A stretch of 58,697 nt of DNA from Treponema sp. UBA1793 (GCA_002314445.1 DCFX01000095.1:1-58697), one strand, 5' to 3'. Positions 48,840 through 57,482 are shown, counted from the stretch's first letter. The notes: generated by a model from the letters alone, not told the origin. Made by a program: numbers and translations.

Positions 48840-49182
48840 GGAATCCTCCTGTTATACTATCATTTTTTGTATATATTCTTTACGCGCTTTCCTTACTATA
48901 GCTCAGTATATCACTCATCTTTTATGATGCAACCTGGTATGACTGTTTTTTGATGCAGGACTCCTGCATGATATGATTTGATGCGACTGATTTTTTTGAT
49001 GCAGGACGAGCTGTAAGCGGAACCTTGGGAATAGTTCCATGTCGATTTTTCCGTTTCGGAATACATCCGAAAATACATCTTCTGCACCCTTGCCTGCCGG
49101 GTAAATGTGCGTGATACTCAAAACAGTTTGCAGGGCATGCCGTTCCGGAGTGCGGGTCGGGTGCTTTGCATCAGGAGGTTTT
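48840..49182. other. 343-base intergenic stretch with short direct repeats
   Basis: No gene is seen. It holds the promoter side of the HNH gene and two direct copies of TTTTTGATGCAGGAC (about 48946-48960 and 48993-49007). The first extends into a perfect palindrome ATGCAGGA-C-TCCTGCAT. The right end carries the AGGAGG of the next gene. Confidence 0.5.
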
Positions 49183-50157
49183 ATGCTTGTACAATTACTG
49201 TGTTCGCTCGCTGCGACGATACTTATTTCATACGGAATAAACATTGCAGCAGGCAACTCTTTTTTTATGCTGTTCGATTTTGCACTGGCCGGTATACTGC
49301 TGTTGTGTACTGCCGCTATGCTTGTCTTGTCCGGGGCTATGAAGGATTTTGTCTTTATTTTTCTTCCCCGGAAAAAGACGGAAAACGTACCGCTTGAAAA
49401 ACTGAAAAATGTTAAAGCATCGGTCGATCTTGCGGTTCATACGCAGCTGTACAGTGGTGTTTTTATTTCATTCGTTGCGCTGATATTTTTTCTGTATAAT
49501 TATGATACCCGTGAATATGCCGGACCTAATCTTGCAGCGGTATTGCTTTCTCCTGCATATGCGCTGCTGTTCATGCTTGTCATGAATCCGGTTTCAGCCG
49601 GTCTTGAACGGCGTATGTTTTCCGTTATGGCCGAAGACCGTGACGAAGAAGCACATTCTTTTCAGAAGCGCTCCCTCTTGCAAAAACTGAAAGGAATTGG
49701 TACGTATTGTGTACTCATCCTGTTTTTTATTGCAGCCTTTCTGTTTACGAAGCATGTTTCCATGAAAAATGATAAGATGATTCCCGTACCGTTTGATGTC
49801 CCGTCGTTTCTGGGCTTAGGCCTCTGGATACTTTCGGCGCTGCTGTGTTCCGGCAGTCTTCGTGATTTTGGCCGTGCACTTTCTGCTGCCGTTTCGGGGC
49901 GTAAACCGGGGACAGGAGAGCAGCCCTGCCTGGCAGGAGCGGTCAGTCTGGTAATGCGTGTACTGGTGGCTGCAGCCGGCTGTATGACGATTACAGGAAT
50001 TGTCGGTATGCTGCGTAATCTTGAAAATAAAAGTGCACTGGTTCCGAATATGTATGTTGCGCTGCTTCCCGTTTTGTATGCACTGGTATTCTGCCTTATG
50101 CTGCTGCCAGTAAAAGCTTTTGTAAGCCGCCGTTCGGAATCATGTGAGGGCAGATAG
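49183..50157 (+). CDS. MotA/ExbB-like membrane protein with duplicated channel motif
   Basis: This 324-residue membrane protein has about eight helices. The N-terminus (NSFFMLFDFALAGILLL, GAMKDFVFIF at 52-61) resembles MotA. The block at 92-144 (YAGPNLAAVLLSPAYALLF, NPVSAGLERR) is close to the MotA/TolQ/ExbB helix 3-4 pair. A second such block comes at 261-317 (ALVPNMYVALLPVLYALVF, LPVKAFVSRR), so the motif is duplicated. No MotB/ExbD partner is adjacent. ATG 49183 has AGGAGG upstream, 78 bases into a longer open frame. It is followed after ten bases by the membrane LuxR-type gene. Ion conduction is unproven. Confidence 0.55.
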   Translation: MLVQLLCSLAATILISYGINIAAGNSFFMLFDFALAGILLLCTAAMLVLSGAMKDFVFIFLPRKKTENVPLEKLKNVKASVDLAVHTQLYSGVFISFVALIFFLYNYDTREYAGPNLAAVLLSPAYALLFMLVMNPVSAGLERRMFSVMAEDRDEEAHSFQKRSLLQKLKGIGTYCVLILFFIAAFLFTKHVSMKNDKMIPVPFDVPSFLGLGLWILSALLCSGSLRDFGRALSAAVSGRKPGTGEQPCLAGAVSLVMRVLVAAAGCMTITGIVGMLRNLENKSALVPNMYVALLPVLYALVFCLMLLPVKAFVSRRSESCEGR

Positions 50158-50167
50158 CTGAACCCCG

Positions 50168-50872
50168 ATGATGAAATCAGTGCATCATAAGGATAAAACA
50201 TTGGCAAGGAAACAGATTTTCAGGCTGCTGCTGCTTGCAGCTTTTACCGCCGCCTCAGTACTGTCCGCGGGAATTACTGTCAGGGATAGTATTTCGCTGC
50301 GCGAACTGCTGTTCGTCGTCTGTTCTGCGGTGGTTCTTTCCTGTACGGCTGTTTTTAATAGTACAGAAAAATCTTACAGACAGAGAACGGCTGTATTCGG
50401 TACAGCGTTCAAAAAATATGTTTTTTTTACCGGCTCGTTTCTTGCTGTGCTGCTTGTCCTTTCGGCTGTCAGCAGTCCTGCTGCCTCTGCTGCAGACGAA
50501 CCGGTTGATGCCAGCCTCAGAAAATTTGCAGTAAAGATTGCCCTCGGCCTGCGCCCGCTTTTATACGGGACAGCGCTGCACATCCTCTGTTCAATGCTGT
50601 TTCCTGCATCCGGCCCTGATACGGAAGCGTGCACAGAGAAGGAATTAAAGAAACATGATGCAGCAGAAGGGACTGCCGGTTCCCGTGCATCTCTTTTATC
50701 GAGGCGCGAACGTGAAGTTGCGCGGCTTGCAGCTCAGGGACTGACGAATGCGGAAATTGCCGAAGAGCTGTATATTTCGGTTGTGACGGTAAAACGTCAC
50801 CTTGCGAACATATTTGAAAAAACAGGGATACCATCGCGCAGGGAGCTGAACGAAATTATGAAGGACTGTTGA
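50168..50872 (+). CDS. Membrane-anchored LuxR-type transcriptional regulator
   Basis: This 234-residue protein has four predicted transmembrane helices (about 17-38, 47-65, 82-104, 125-147) and ends with a LuxR/FixJ-type helix-turn-helix at 177-232 (LSRREREVARLAAQGLTNAE, VTVKRHLANIFEKTGI). There is no receiver or ligand domain of the usual kinds, so the membrane part itself is the probable sensor. It lies ten bases after the MotA/ExbB-like gene with no good ribosome binding site, so it is likely translated by coupling and regulated with it. Confidence 0.8.
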   Translation: MMKSVHHKDKTLARKQIFRLLLLAAFTAASVLSAGITVRDSISLRELLFVVCSAVVLSCTAVFNSTEKSYRQRTAVFGTAFKKYVFFTGSFLAVLLVLSAVSSPAASAADEPVDASLRKFAVKIALGLRPLLYGTALHILCSMLFPASGPDTEACTEKELKKHDAAEGTAGSRASLLSRREREVARLAAQGLTNAEIAEELYISVVTVKRHLANIFEKTGIPSRRELNEIMKDC

Positions 50873-50883
50873 GAATCCGGTTA

Positions 50884-51354
50884 TTATATTCTTTTTACAG
50901 GAAAATACATGTACTGTTTTTCCTCTGCCGGATTTGTAAAATCCTGTATGGCACCGGCGAGCTGTTCCCCGTTTTTATTTATGTAATCAAGGACTTCAGT
51001 AATATCTTTCATTTTGTCGCTGCCGGATTCGATATACAGATACTCAAAACCCGGCAGTGTCCACTTTACCCATCCGTCAGGAGCTTCGGCTGTATCTATT
51101 ACTTCGACACCTGCAAGGTACAGGCCTTTTGTTAAATTTTCTTCCCACGGTTTAAAACTGCGGGAAAAGTCGCTCATAGCACCCCAGACACCTGAAGGAA
51201 TATTTGAATTGTCTTTTTTTGCGAGCTGTGCGACTTCATTGAAATGGCTGTTTGCATCGTCCCAAAGTTTCATTATAAAATCGTTTCCGTCATTCGTGGA
51301 ACCTTCTTTTCCGATGACGGAAAAACCGGCTTTTCTGCATCTTCTTATTTCCAT
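50884..51354 (-). CDS. GyrI-like effector-binding domain protein
   Basis: This 156-residue protein is a stand-alone GyrI-like (Cass2/bacterial effector-binding) domain: FSVIGKEGSTNDGNDFIMKLW starts the first half-repeat, WGAMSDFSRSFKPWEENLT and LYLAGVEV lie centrally, and WVKWTLPGFEYLYIES opens the last strand. Stand-alone members bind small amphipathic ligands without a DNA-binding domain. The start lies within a 14-base tandem duplication (51341-51368), whose first ATG gives an out-of-frame seven-residue peptide. It converges on the LuxR-type gene. Confidence 0.75.
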   Translation of the reverse strand: MEIRRCRKAGFSVIGKEGSTNDGNDFIMKLWDDANSHFNEVAQLAKKDNSNIPSGVWGAMSDFSRSFKPWEENLTKGLYLAGVEVIDTAEAPDGWVKWTLPGFEYLYIESGSDKMKDITEVLDYINKNGEQLAGAIQDFTNPAEEKQYMYFPVKRI

Positions 51355-51405
51355 CTTCTTATTTCCATCTTATTACTTCCTCCCGTTGTTGCCATAGGGA
51401 TAAAA

Positions 51406-51831
51406 TCAGTTACAAGTACATTTCTTGTTATACCAGCTGAAGCGTGTTTTGCATACCGGACACATGTATTCCTGCTTCTTTCTTTCCAGCCATTCTTTTT
51501 CACCCAGTTCCTTAAGTTCCTTCAGGTTGTTAAATATTTCAGCATGATGGGGAACACCGTCATTTCCGAATGCTGTTATTATTTCACACGGATAGTCTCC
51601 GCATTGTATGCAGTAATCGACCTTTTTACTGACGGCGCAATCCCGTATTTTACAGTCACCGCATTTGTTTTCCAGCCTGCATCCGGGGCAGTTTTCCGGT
51701 TCAGCATTTTTATATTTGTCATATCTGGAAGGCATATTTTCCAGATGCTTTTTGTCCTTTGTTTCATACGCAACCTGAAAACTGCATGCACCGCAATACA
51801 GCCCGCAGTATGCAATAAGAGAATCAGCCAT
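51406..51831 (-). CDS. DUF3795-family cysteine-rich protein
   Basis: This 141-residue protein begins ADSLIAYCGLYCGACSFQVA, the DUF3795 hallmark, and continues with CPGCRLENKCGDCKIRDCA and YCIQCGDYPCE. Thirteen or more cysteines in CxxC-like spacing suggest zinc or iron-sulfur binding. A CPVCKTRF zinc knuckle closes the protein. Such proteins are common in anaerobes and methanogens but have no known function. Confidence 0.85.
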   Translation of the reverse strand: MADSLIAYCGLYCGACSFQVAYETKDKKHLENMPSRYDKYKNAEPENCPGCRLENKCGDCKIRDCAVSKKVDYCIQCGDYPCEIITAFGNDGVPHHAEIFNNLKELKELGEKEWLERKKQEYMCPVCKTRFSWYNKKCTCN

Positions 51832-51866
51832 TGTTACTCCTGATATTTGTGTGTTATTTCCCTCTG

Positions 51867-52376
51867 TTAATTCAGCATGTTATTACTGCCATCAGAAGCG
51901 AACGCTTCCTCCAGGTCTTTAATAATAAACTTCTTCATTCCCAGATATTTTTCTGTTATTCTTTTCCGTTGTTCCGGACTTCCCTTTTCCATCATTTCAA
52001 TCAAAATGACAGGCACTATCTGCCAGGAAAGGCCGTATTTGTCCTGCAGCCATCCGCATTGTTCCGCTTCGGGTACGGCCGACAATGCATCCCAGTAATA
52101 ATCAATTTCTTCCTGCGTTCTGCATGTTACTGAAAAAGATACTGCCGGACTGAATGTAAATTCAGGACCTGCATTAATTGCTACAAAACGGGTTCCAAGC
52201 AGTTCAAATTCAACGGTTACAATATCCCCCTTCCTGTGACCGGTGATTTCTTCTCCGGCTTCTGTATAATATTCAGTTCCGATGATTTTACTATCCTTGA
52301 ATATAGAAAGGTAATAATCAACTGCTTCTCCGGCGTTATTATTAAACCAGAGATTTATATCTATTCCCTGTCCCAT
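51867..52376 (-). CDS. PhnB-like VOC protein
   Basis: This 169-residue protein is of the PhnB/YjdN VOC type (also called 3-demethylubiquinone-9 3-methyltransferase-like by old annotation). INLWFNNNAGEAVDYYLSIF opens it, GTEYYTEAG and the phrase ALSAVPEAEQCGWLQDKYGL followed by SWQIVP are the signature strings. No methyltransferase motif exists. It is the second of three consecutive minus-strand small genes (DUF3795, this one, GNAT). Substrate is unknown. Confidence 0.85.
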   Translation of the reverse strand: MGQGIDINLWFNNNAGEAVDYYLSIFKDSKIIGTEYYTEAGEEITGHRKGDIVTVEFELLGTRFVAINAGPEFTFSPAVSFSVTCRTQEEIDYYWDALSAVPEAEQCGWLQDKYGLSWQIVPVILIEMMEKGSPEQRKRITEKYLGMKKFIIKDLEEAFASDGSNNMLN

Positions 52377-52448
52377 TTCTCTCTCCTCCTGTACTAACAG
52401 TCTTGATTATACTACAGGGGAAAATGATTTTCAGTTTTTCCTGAAACT

Positions 52449-52955
52449 TTATTCGTGCGGAGGGTTTAATACCTTTTCCATAAATACTATTCCGAGTTTT
52501 CGTCCGTGCTTTTCCCAGCAGTCTTTCAGTCTGCCGTATTCATGAAAGCCGTTTTTTGTATGAAACTCGATACTTCCAGTGTTTTCGTCAGAAATATCAA
52601 CGACGATTTTATTTATTCCTTTTTTTACTGCGTCCGTTTCAAGTTTCTGCAGGACAGCTTTCCCAAAACCTTTTCCCGTGGCTTCAGGTTTAAAAAAATA
52701 CATGACATCGCCTAGCGTACGGAATGTCGATACGTTTTTATAAAATTCAAGCGTACAAAAACCGACGACGTCGTTTTTATTATCAAGCACCGCATATGAG
52801 CTTATTACACCATCATCGGAAATGAAATTATCAAAAAACTGATAATCAACTTTTTCTCCGCGGTAAGCGGCAGATGAATTTTCAACATAATAATTAAAAA
52901 TATCAATCACCGGTTTTCTGTGTATTTCGGACAGGTGTTCAAAACGTATATCCAT
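52449..52955 (-). CDS. GNAT-family acetyltransferase
   Basis: This 168-residue GNAT protein has the acetyl-CoA loop at FFKPEATGKGFGKAVLQKL (near residues 88-106) and the flanking strands VVGFCTLEFYK and INKIVVDISDENTGSIEFH. The form is close to phosphinothricin/ArsN1-like GNATs (start IDIFNYYVENSSAAY) but clearly different from the gene at 22769. AGGA precedes the ATG. Two AGTATACTG repeats lie just upstream. Substrate unknown. Confidence 0.82.
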   Translation of the reverse strand: MDIRFEHLSEIHRKPVIDIFNYYVENSSAAYRGEKVDYQFFDNFISDDGVISSYAVLDNKNDVVGFCTLEFYKNVSTFRTLGDVMYFFKPEATGKGFGKAVLQKLETDAVKKGINKIVVDISDENTGSIEFHTKNGFHEYGRLKDCWEKHGRKLGIVFMEKVLNPPHE

Positions 52956-52970
52956 AGGTCATCCTGTAAA

Positions 52971-52995
52971 AGTATACTGAATGATAAGTATACTG
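52971..52995 (-). promoter_or_regulatory. Two direct AGTATACTG repeats upstream of the GNAT gene
   Basis: AGTATACTG occurs at 52971-52979 and again at 52987-52995, 16 bases apart; each contains the palindrome AGTATACT. They lie just upstream of the GNAT start and could be operator or -10 elements. Confidence 0.35.
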
Positions 52996-53064
52996 CCTTG
53001 CTGTTGCGTTTATCTATAAACTCTCGAGTCACTTTTGCAGGAGAGGAGGGATACTTTAGTGTAC

Positions 53065-53079
53065 TTTTTAGAGGTGCCC
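53065..53079. repeat. Solo end of the MITE family
   Basis: TTTTTAGAGGTGCCC followed by TTAA (53080-53083) is identical in its core to the inner left-arm copy of the 20661-20791 element. No partner end was found nearby, so this is a truncated copy. Confidence 0.5.
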
Positions 53080-53118
53080 TTAATCGTACACGTCTTGGTC
53101 AGAAAGCGCCGCGGCCGT

Positions 53119-53331
53119 TCATATATTGCTGAACTTTTTGTAAAATACTTTTTTATCCTTCAGCGATATCTTTATTATTTCGTACCCGTATTCCTTAAGC
53201 TCCTTTTTATACGTAAGAAAAGAATGGTCAATTTCAAAACCGAGAATATCTTTTATCTCAGAAAATGTTAATACATCTTTTTCATTTCCTGTTTCCCGGA
53301 TGTTTTTCCACAACGGATCATATTTACTCAT
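53119..53331 (-). CDS. Small conserved DUF7662-like protein
   Basis: This 70-residue protein begins MSKYDPLWKNIRETGNEKDV and has LTFSEIKDILGFEIDHSFLT. That pattern matches small proteins (DUF7662-type) found in many bacteria, often as the N-terminal part of DNA-binding or defence-associated proteins. It is basic at the C-terminus. No catalytic residues are visible. It sits between the GNAT gene and a nitroreductase gene, 15 bases from the latter. Function unknown. Confidence 0.6.
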   Translation of the reverse strand: MSKYDPLWKNIRETGNEKDVLTFSEIKDILGFEIDHSFLTYKKELKEYGYEIIKISLKDKKVFYKKFSNI

Positions 53332-53346
53332 TGCCGCACTCCCTTA

Positions 53347-54087
53347 TTATTTACTGCTTTTGAAGGCTGCCAGATATTCATGCACCGAACGGGTCATTTC
53401 CCTGGAAAAGTCTGACATGTATTTTCTTGCATAAAACGCTTTCATAAATTCCGTATAGTCGTATCCCTTCTCAGAATGTACTTCTTTGAACATTTCCGTC
53501 ATTTCGTCTTTTTCCATCCGGGAGTATGTATTTTTCCGGACGATATATTTTTTATTAAACCTTTTTGGTTTCTGCCGTTCCGCCTGCTGCTTCGTCGGAT
53601 ATCCGAATACGACCATTGTTATGGGCAGCACATATTCATCGAGATTTAACAAAGCCGAAACTTTTTCTTTATTTTCGAGTATGTCCCCGATGTAGCAGGA
53701 GCCTATTCCGAGTGAGTCCGCCGCTGTTACGGCATTTTGTGCTGCTATAGCCGCGTCTTCGCATGCAAGAAGTATGTCTCCCTGTCCCGGTTCGACGGCA
53801 TCTATTCCTGCATATGAATATCCGTCAAGCCATCTTCTGCAGTCCGCAAGAAAGATAAGAACAAACGGTGCGGCTGCAATAAACGGCTGATTATCACACA
53901 GCACGGCCAGCTGATTTTTTATTTTCTGATCCTCAATATGAAGAATCGTATAGAGTATCTGATTTCCGGCAGAGGGCGCCTGAATAGCTGCGTCGATGAT
54001 CTGATTCTGCTCTGATTCAGATACCGGTTTATCAAGATACGCGCGAACCGATTTACGGTCGTATAACGCTTTAATTACGGGATTCAT
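53347..54087 (-). CDS. Nitroreductase-family protein
   Basis: This 246-residue flavoenzyme is of the NfsA/FRP type. NPVIKALYDRKSVRAYLDKP is the FMN-binding start, QAPSAGNQILYT the second contact, GIGSCYIGDI the third and PITMVVFGYPTK the last. Members reduce nitro groups or quinones with NAD(P)H. ATG 54087 is preferred over the upstream TTG because GGAG sits six bases before it. The 36-bp palindromic MITE relic lies just upstream, between it and kdpE. Confidence 0.88.
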   Translation of the reverse strand: MNPVIKALYDRKSVRAYLDKPVSESEQNQIIDAAIQAPSAGNQILYTILHIEDQKIKNQLAVLCDNQPFIAAAPFVLIFLADCRRWLDGYSYAGIDAVEPGQGDILLACEDAAIAAQNAVTAADSLGIGSCYIGDILENKEKVSALLNLDEYVLPITMVVFGYPTKQQAERQKPKRFNKKYIVRKNTYSRMEKDEMTEMFKEVHSEKGYDYTEFMKAFYARKYMSDFSREMTRSVHEYLAAFKSSK

Positions 54088-54107
54088 AGTGTACTCCAAT
54101 TAATTAA

Positions 54108-54143
54108 GGCCATCTCTGAAAACTGAAATTTTCAGAGGTTCCC
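54108..54143. mobile_element. 36-bp palindromic MITE relic flanked by TTAA
   Basis: GGCCATCTCTGAAAACT and ATTTTCAGAGGTTCCC form an imperfect inverted repeat, flanked on each side by TTAA (54104-54107 and 54144-54147). Ends resemble those of the 20661-20791 element (CTCTAAAAA versus CTCTGAAAA). It lies in the 64-base gap between the nitroreductase and kdpE and could also act as a terminator for kdpE. Confidence 0.55.
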
Positions 54144-54151
54144 TTAAGATA

Positions 54152-54850
54152 TTACTGCGATTTGAACCGGTAGCCGACGCCTGTTTCTGTCAGTATGTAC
54201 CTGAAACCTGCGTCTCCCTTTTCTATTTTACGCCGGAGATTGGCCATTGTCACGCGTACGAACTGGAAATCGTCTACCGCGGTATGCCCCCACACCTGCC
54301 CGGCAAGGAACCGGTGGGTGAGTACTTTGCCGCGGTTTGCGATGAGTACTTCAAGCAGCTTATATTCGGTCGGTGTCAGATGAACTTCTTCGCCGTCGAC
54401 AGTCACAATACGTTTTTCAAAATCAGCGGAAAGGCCTTCGTATTCAAACGGTGCTGCCTGTTCCTGCAGCGGCCGGCCTTTGCGGAGTCCGGCGCGGATG
54501 CGTGCAAGCAGTTCGCCGGGCCGGAACGGTTTGGTGATATAGTCGTCTGCTCCCCGGTCGAGCGCATCAATGATGTCCTGTTCCTGATCCCTGGCGGAAA
54601 CAATGATAACCGGTACGTTCGATGAATTTCGTATTTGTGACAGAACTGCAGTACCGTCAATGTCGGGCAGCCCGAGGTCGAGCAGTACTAAATCGGGATT
54701 GTTTGCACTGTACAGGGAAAGGCCTTCTGCACCTGTCGCAGCTGCGGTGCACCTGATGTGTGCAGCTTTTAATGAAACGGTGATGAACCGTGCAATCGAA
54801 CTGTCGTCTTCTATAAGCAGTACGTCTGCCTGCCGTTCGGTAACGCTCAT
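54152..54850 (-). CDS. kdpE: KdpE-like response regulator of the potassium operon
   Basis: This 232-residue OmpR-type regulator closely resembles KdpE. The receiver has LLIEDDSSIARF, phospho-acceptor D58 in LVLLDLGLPD, and lysine in DDYITKPFRPGELLARI. The C-terminal winged helix has LTPTEYKLLEVLI, VWGHTAVDDFQFVRV and the GVGYRF end. It is the last gene of the trk operon and overlaps the kinase by ATGA. In other bacteria KdpE activates kdpFABC, which is not in the window; here the linked target would be trkAH itself. Confidence 0.9.
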   Translation of the reverse strand: MSVTERQADVLLIEDDSSIARFITVSLKAAHIRCTAAATGAEGLSLYSANNPDLVLLDLGLPDIDGTAVLSQIRNSSNVPVIIVSARDQEQDIIDALDRGADDYITKPFRPGELLARIRAGLRKGRPLQEQAAPFEYEGLSADFEKRIVTVDGEEVHLTPTEYKLLEVLIANRGKVLTHRFLAGQVWGHTAVDDFQFVRVTMANLRRKIEKGDAGFRYILTETGVGYRFKSQ

Positions 54851-55986
54851 ACAGGTATGCCTCCCCGGGATTTCAGCTGCGCGCCGGCTGCTCCTTCCGT
54901 ATCTGCATCTGACAGCGGCAGGGTGAGTGTAAACACGGCGCCGCCTTCCGGTGCATTATGCACAGAGATTGTGCCGCCGTGTGCTTCCATGATTGTCCGG
55001 CAGATAGGCAGCCCGAGGCCGAGGCCGCGCCCCCTGTCGGAACCGGCTCCGGTAATATAGTTCTCAAATACATGATCGATACTGCCCGGAGGAATACCCG
55101 GGCCGTTGTCGGCAACCGTTATGACTGCACTTCGGCCGTCTTCCGACAGAATCGTGCGTACAGTTATCGTCGTTCCGCCGGGCGTGTATTTTACGGCGTT
55201 GTCGAGCAGATTGACGAATACCTGTGTCATCAGCTGTCCGTCGACCGGGACGAGCAGAATGCCTGAGTCAGGGGTAAGTACGACTTTATGCGTGCTTCCT
55301 TTTTTGACGGCGCGCGATACGGCATCGGAAACGAGGTCGTCAAGTACTTCCCTTTTTTTACGTATGACAAGCCGCCCGTCCTGAATACGCGTCATGTTAA
55401 GCAGATTTTCGACCATGCGGATAAGGGAATTTGCGTCCTTCTCCATGTCTCCAAGGAGGGCTACCGCATCTTCACGGGGAATGGTATCGTAATTTTCGGC
55501 GAGAAAACTGCTTGAACCGGCTATGCCGGTGAGCGGTGAGCGGAGGTCGTGGGAAATGGAGCGCAGCAGCATGCTCCGCGTCTTTTCTTTTTCGATTTCC
55601 GCCTTTGTTTTCTCGAGCTGGGACGTGAGGTATATCTGCTGCTGCAGCCGCGATGCAATCATCCCTGCGAAAATCGATACGATAAAGAAAATAGCAAGTG
55701 AAATGACGTTGTTTATGTCGCTTATGTAAAACGTGTAATACGGTTCGACGAAAAAATAATTGAATACGCCAACGCAGAGGACAGATGTGACGAAACCGCA
55801 CAGATAGCTCCCTGTTTCCACGACGATGACGAGAATACCCGTGAGGAATACCATGAGTGTATTTTCCTGACGGAGCCTGAGCCTGTCGAATACAACGGCG
55901 AGCAGCATCATCGCGGCGAACATGCCGAGTGTTTTACCGGCTCTGACAATCCATTTTCTGCTGAACACCCCTTTTTTTTCCATCAT
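54847..55986 (-). CDS. Shortened KdpD-like sensor kinase
   Basis: This 379-residue kinase contains only the C-terminal half of KdpD. It starts with a DUF4118 domain of four helices (about 18-112; the FNYFFVEPYYTF motif is the KdpD hallmark), then HisKA with H146 in SISHDLRSP and HATPase with NLLDNAVKYTP, DNGPGIP and GRGLGLGLPI. The KdpD/USP N-terminal domains (about 500 residues, which sense K+ and c-di-AMP in full-length KdpD) are absent. It overlaps both neighbours by ATGA, placing it between trkH and kdpE. Confidence 0.88.
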   Translation of the reverse strand: MMEKKGVFSRKWIVRAGKTLGMFAAMMLLAVVFDRLRLRQENTLMVFLTGILVIVVETGSYLCGFVTSVLCVGVFNYFFVEPYYTFYISDINNVISLAIFFIVSIFAGMIASRLQQQIYLTSQLEKTKAEIEKEKTRSMLLRSISHDLRSPLTGIAGSSSFLAENYDTIPREDAVALLGDMEKDANSLIRMVENLLNMTRIQDGRLVIRKKREVLDDLVSDAVSRAVKKGSTHKVVLTPDSGILLVPVDGQLMTQVFVNLLDNAVKYTPGGTTITVRTILSEDGRSAVITVADNGPGIPPGSIDHVFENYITGAGSDRGRGLGLGLPICRTIMEAHGGTISVHNAPEGGAVFTLTLPLSDADTEGAAGAQLKSRGGIPV

Positions 55987-57482
55987 ATTCTGTCCTTCTT
56001 ATACAGTATGGCTGTCTGCAGCCGGCTCCGGATATCCTGCAGTATCCTTATGCTGCCGAAGAACACCAGATACAGTTCAACACGTCCGAGAAACATGAGG
56101 ACGCTTCCTGTCCAGAGTACAGGAGCCGGAGCGCCGGAAACCATGATGCCGCAGGAAAGGCCGACGGTACCGAGTGCGGAAGCAGCTTCAAACATACAGT
56201 TTCCGACCGGATGTCCGTACAGTGAAAGGATGCCTGTTCCTGCCCAGAAGCATATCATATATATGAAAATGAATGAAAGTACCTCCCTCCGGCCGCTTTC
56301 TTCCGCTGTCAGTATGCGGTTCTGGCTGTGTATGTGGTGCGGATTGACTGTCATTTTGCCCGTACAGGAATCCCTGATTGTCCAGTACAAATCCTTGCAT
56401 GCCGTGTACAGTCTGTACTGTTTGATACCGCCGGCAGTTGAACCGGCACCGCCGCCGATGAGCATGAGTACGGTAAACAGCAGCAGCAGGGAAGGGTGAA
56501 TCCCGTCGAACGATGCTGCTGTCTGGAATCCGGTCGTTGTGAGTGCGCTTACCGTCTGGAATACGGCCGCCCTGACGCTTGCTCCGATATGCCCTGTATA
56601 CGGCGCAAGTGTCCGGTAGATACCGAATGAAGCGGCAGGGATGCTGAACGCAAGGACAACTGCGGCAGTTTTTGTCTCACCGTACAGGAAGACATTTTTC
56701 CATCTGCCGGTGAGCATGTACAGATGAACGAGAAAATTCATGCTGCCGAGCAGCATGAGGATGACTGTTACTGCTTCAACTGCCGCACTGTGAAAATAGC
56801 CTATGCTTTCCGAATGGGTGGAAAAGCCGCCTGTCGAAAGCGCTGCTATCGAATGGTTTACTGCGTCGAACCAGTTCATGCCCACGATGCGGTACAGGAC
56901 TGTGCCGCCGGCGATATATCCGGCATAAATATACGTGATGTACCGTGCCGATTTTCCGGCGTCAGGAGCAAGCATATCCGCGTGTCCTTCCGCCGTATAC
57001 AGCCGGAGTCCGCCTGAACCGCTGCGGAAGAAAAGTACGGAAAGAATGATGCCGATACCGCCGAAGAACAGCATGATGCTGCGGTGCATGAGCAGAATGT
57101 GCGGCGCTTTGTCGACGTCGACGACGGAAAGCCCTGTCGTTGTCCATCCGCTGACTGATTCAAACACGGCTTGTGTAACCGTATATGTCCCCGACAGGAT
57201 GAACGGCAGCGCATTGACGGCAATTGCGGTAAGCCAGCCCGCAAGCACGACTGCCGAATCCTGGTGCAGTTTAAGGCGGTTCTGTTGTTCACTTCCGTTT
57301 TTATACAGCTTTGTCCGTGCGGCACAGGTAATAAGTCCGCCGGCGGCAAGTGCTGCTGCACCGGGGTACAGGTACCACCATGCATAGATGCATTCTGCAG
57401 GATAGAAGGGCAGGACAAGGAGGGGAAGAAGTACGGTGCATCCCGCTCCCATGCAGAATAAACCGAGATATACAGGAATCAT
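55983..57482 (-). CDS. trkH: Potassium uptake channel subunit TrkH/KtrB
   Basis: This 499-residue membrane protein is the K+-translocating subunit. It has the four pore loops of the Trk/Ktr family: SGWTTTGLS (first), AALSTGGFSTH (second), SALTTTGFQ (third) and SALGTVGLSCG (fourth), each with the filter glycine. About ten helices are present. Start 57482 is preferred over an upstream frame because it overlaps the trkA stop (ATGA) and the family begins there. It works with the NAD-binding TrkA subunits encoded directly upstream. Confidence 0.93.
   Translation of the reverse strand: MIPVYLGLFCMGAGCTVLLPLLVLPFYPAECIYAWWYLYPGAAALAAGGLITCAARTKLYKNGSEQQNRLKLHQDSAVVLAGWLTAIAVNALPFILSGTYTVTQAVFESVSGWTTTGLSVVDVDKAPHILLMHRSIMLFFGGIGIILSVLFFRSGSGGLRLYTAEGHADMLAPDAGKSARYITYIYAGYIAGGTVLYRIVGMNWFDAVNHSIAALSTGGFSTHSESIGYFHSAAVEAVTVILMLLGSMNFLVHLYMLTGRWKNVFLYGETKTAAVVLAFSIPAASFGIYRTLAPYTGHIGASVRAAVFQTVSALTTTGFQTAASFDGIHPSLLLLFTVLMLIGGGAGSTAGGIKQYRLYTACKDLYWTIRDSCTGKMTVNPHHIHSQNRILTAEESGRREVLSFIFIYMICFWAGTGILSLYGHPVGNCMFEAASALGTVGLSCGIMVSGAPAPVLWTGSVLMFLGRVELYLVFFGSIRILQDIRSRLQTAILYKKDRI

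Noticed and set aside
51867..52376. 3-demethylubiquinone methyltransferase
   Set aside because: This old label for PhnB-like VOC proteins is wrong: there is no S-adenosylmethionine-binding motif.
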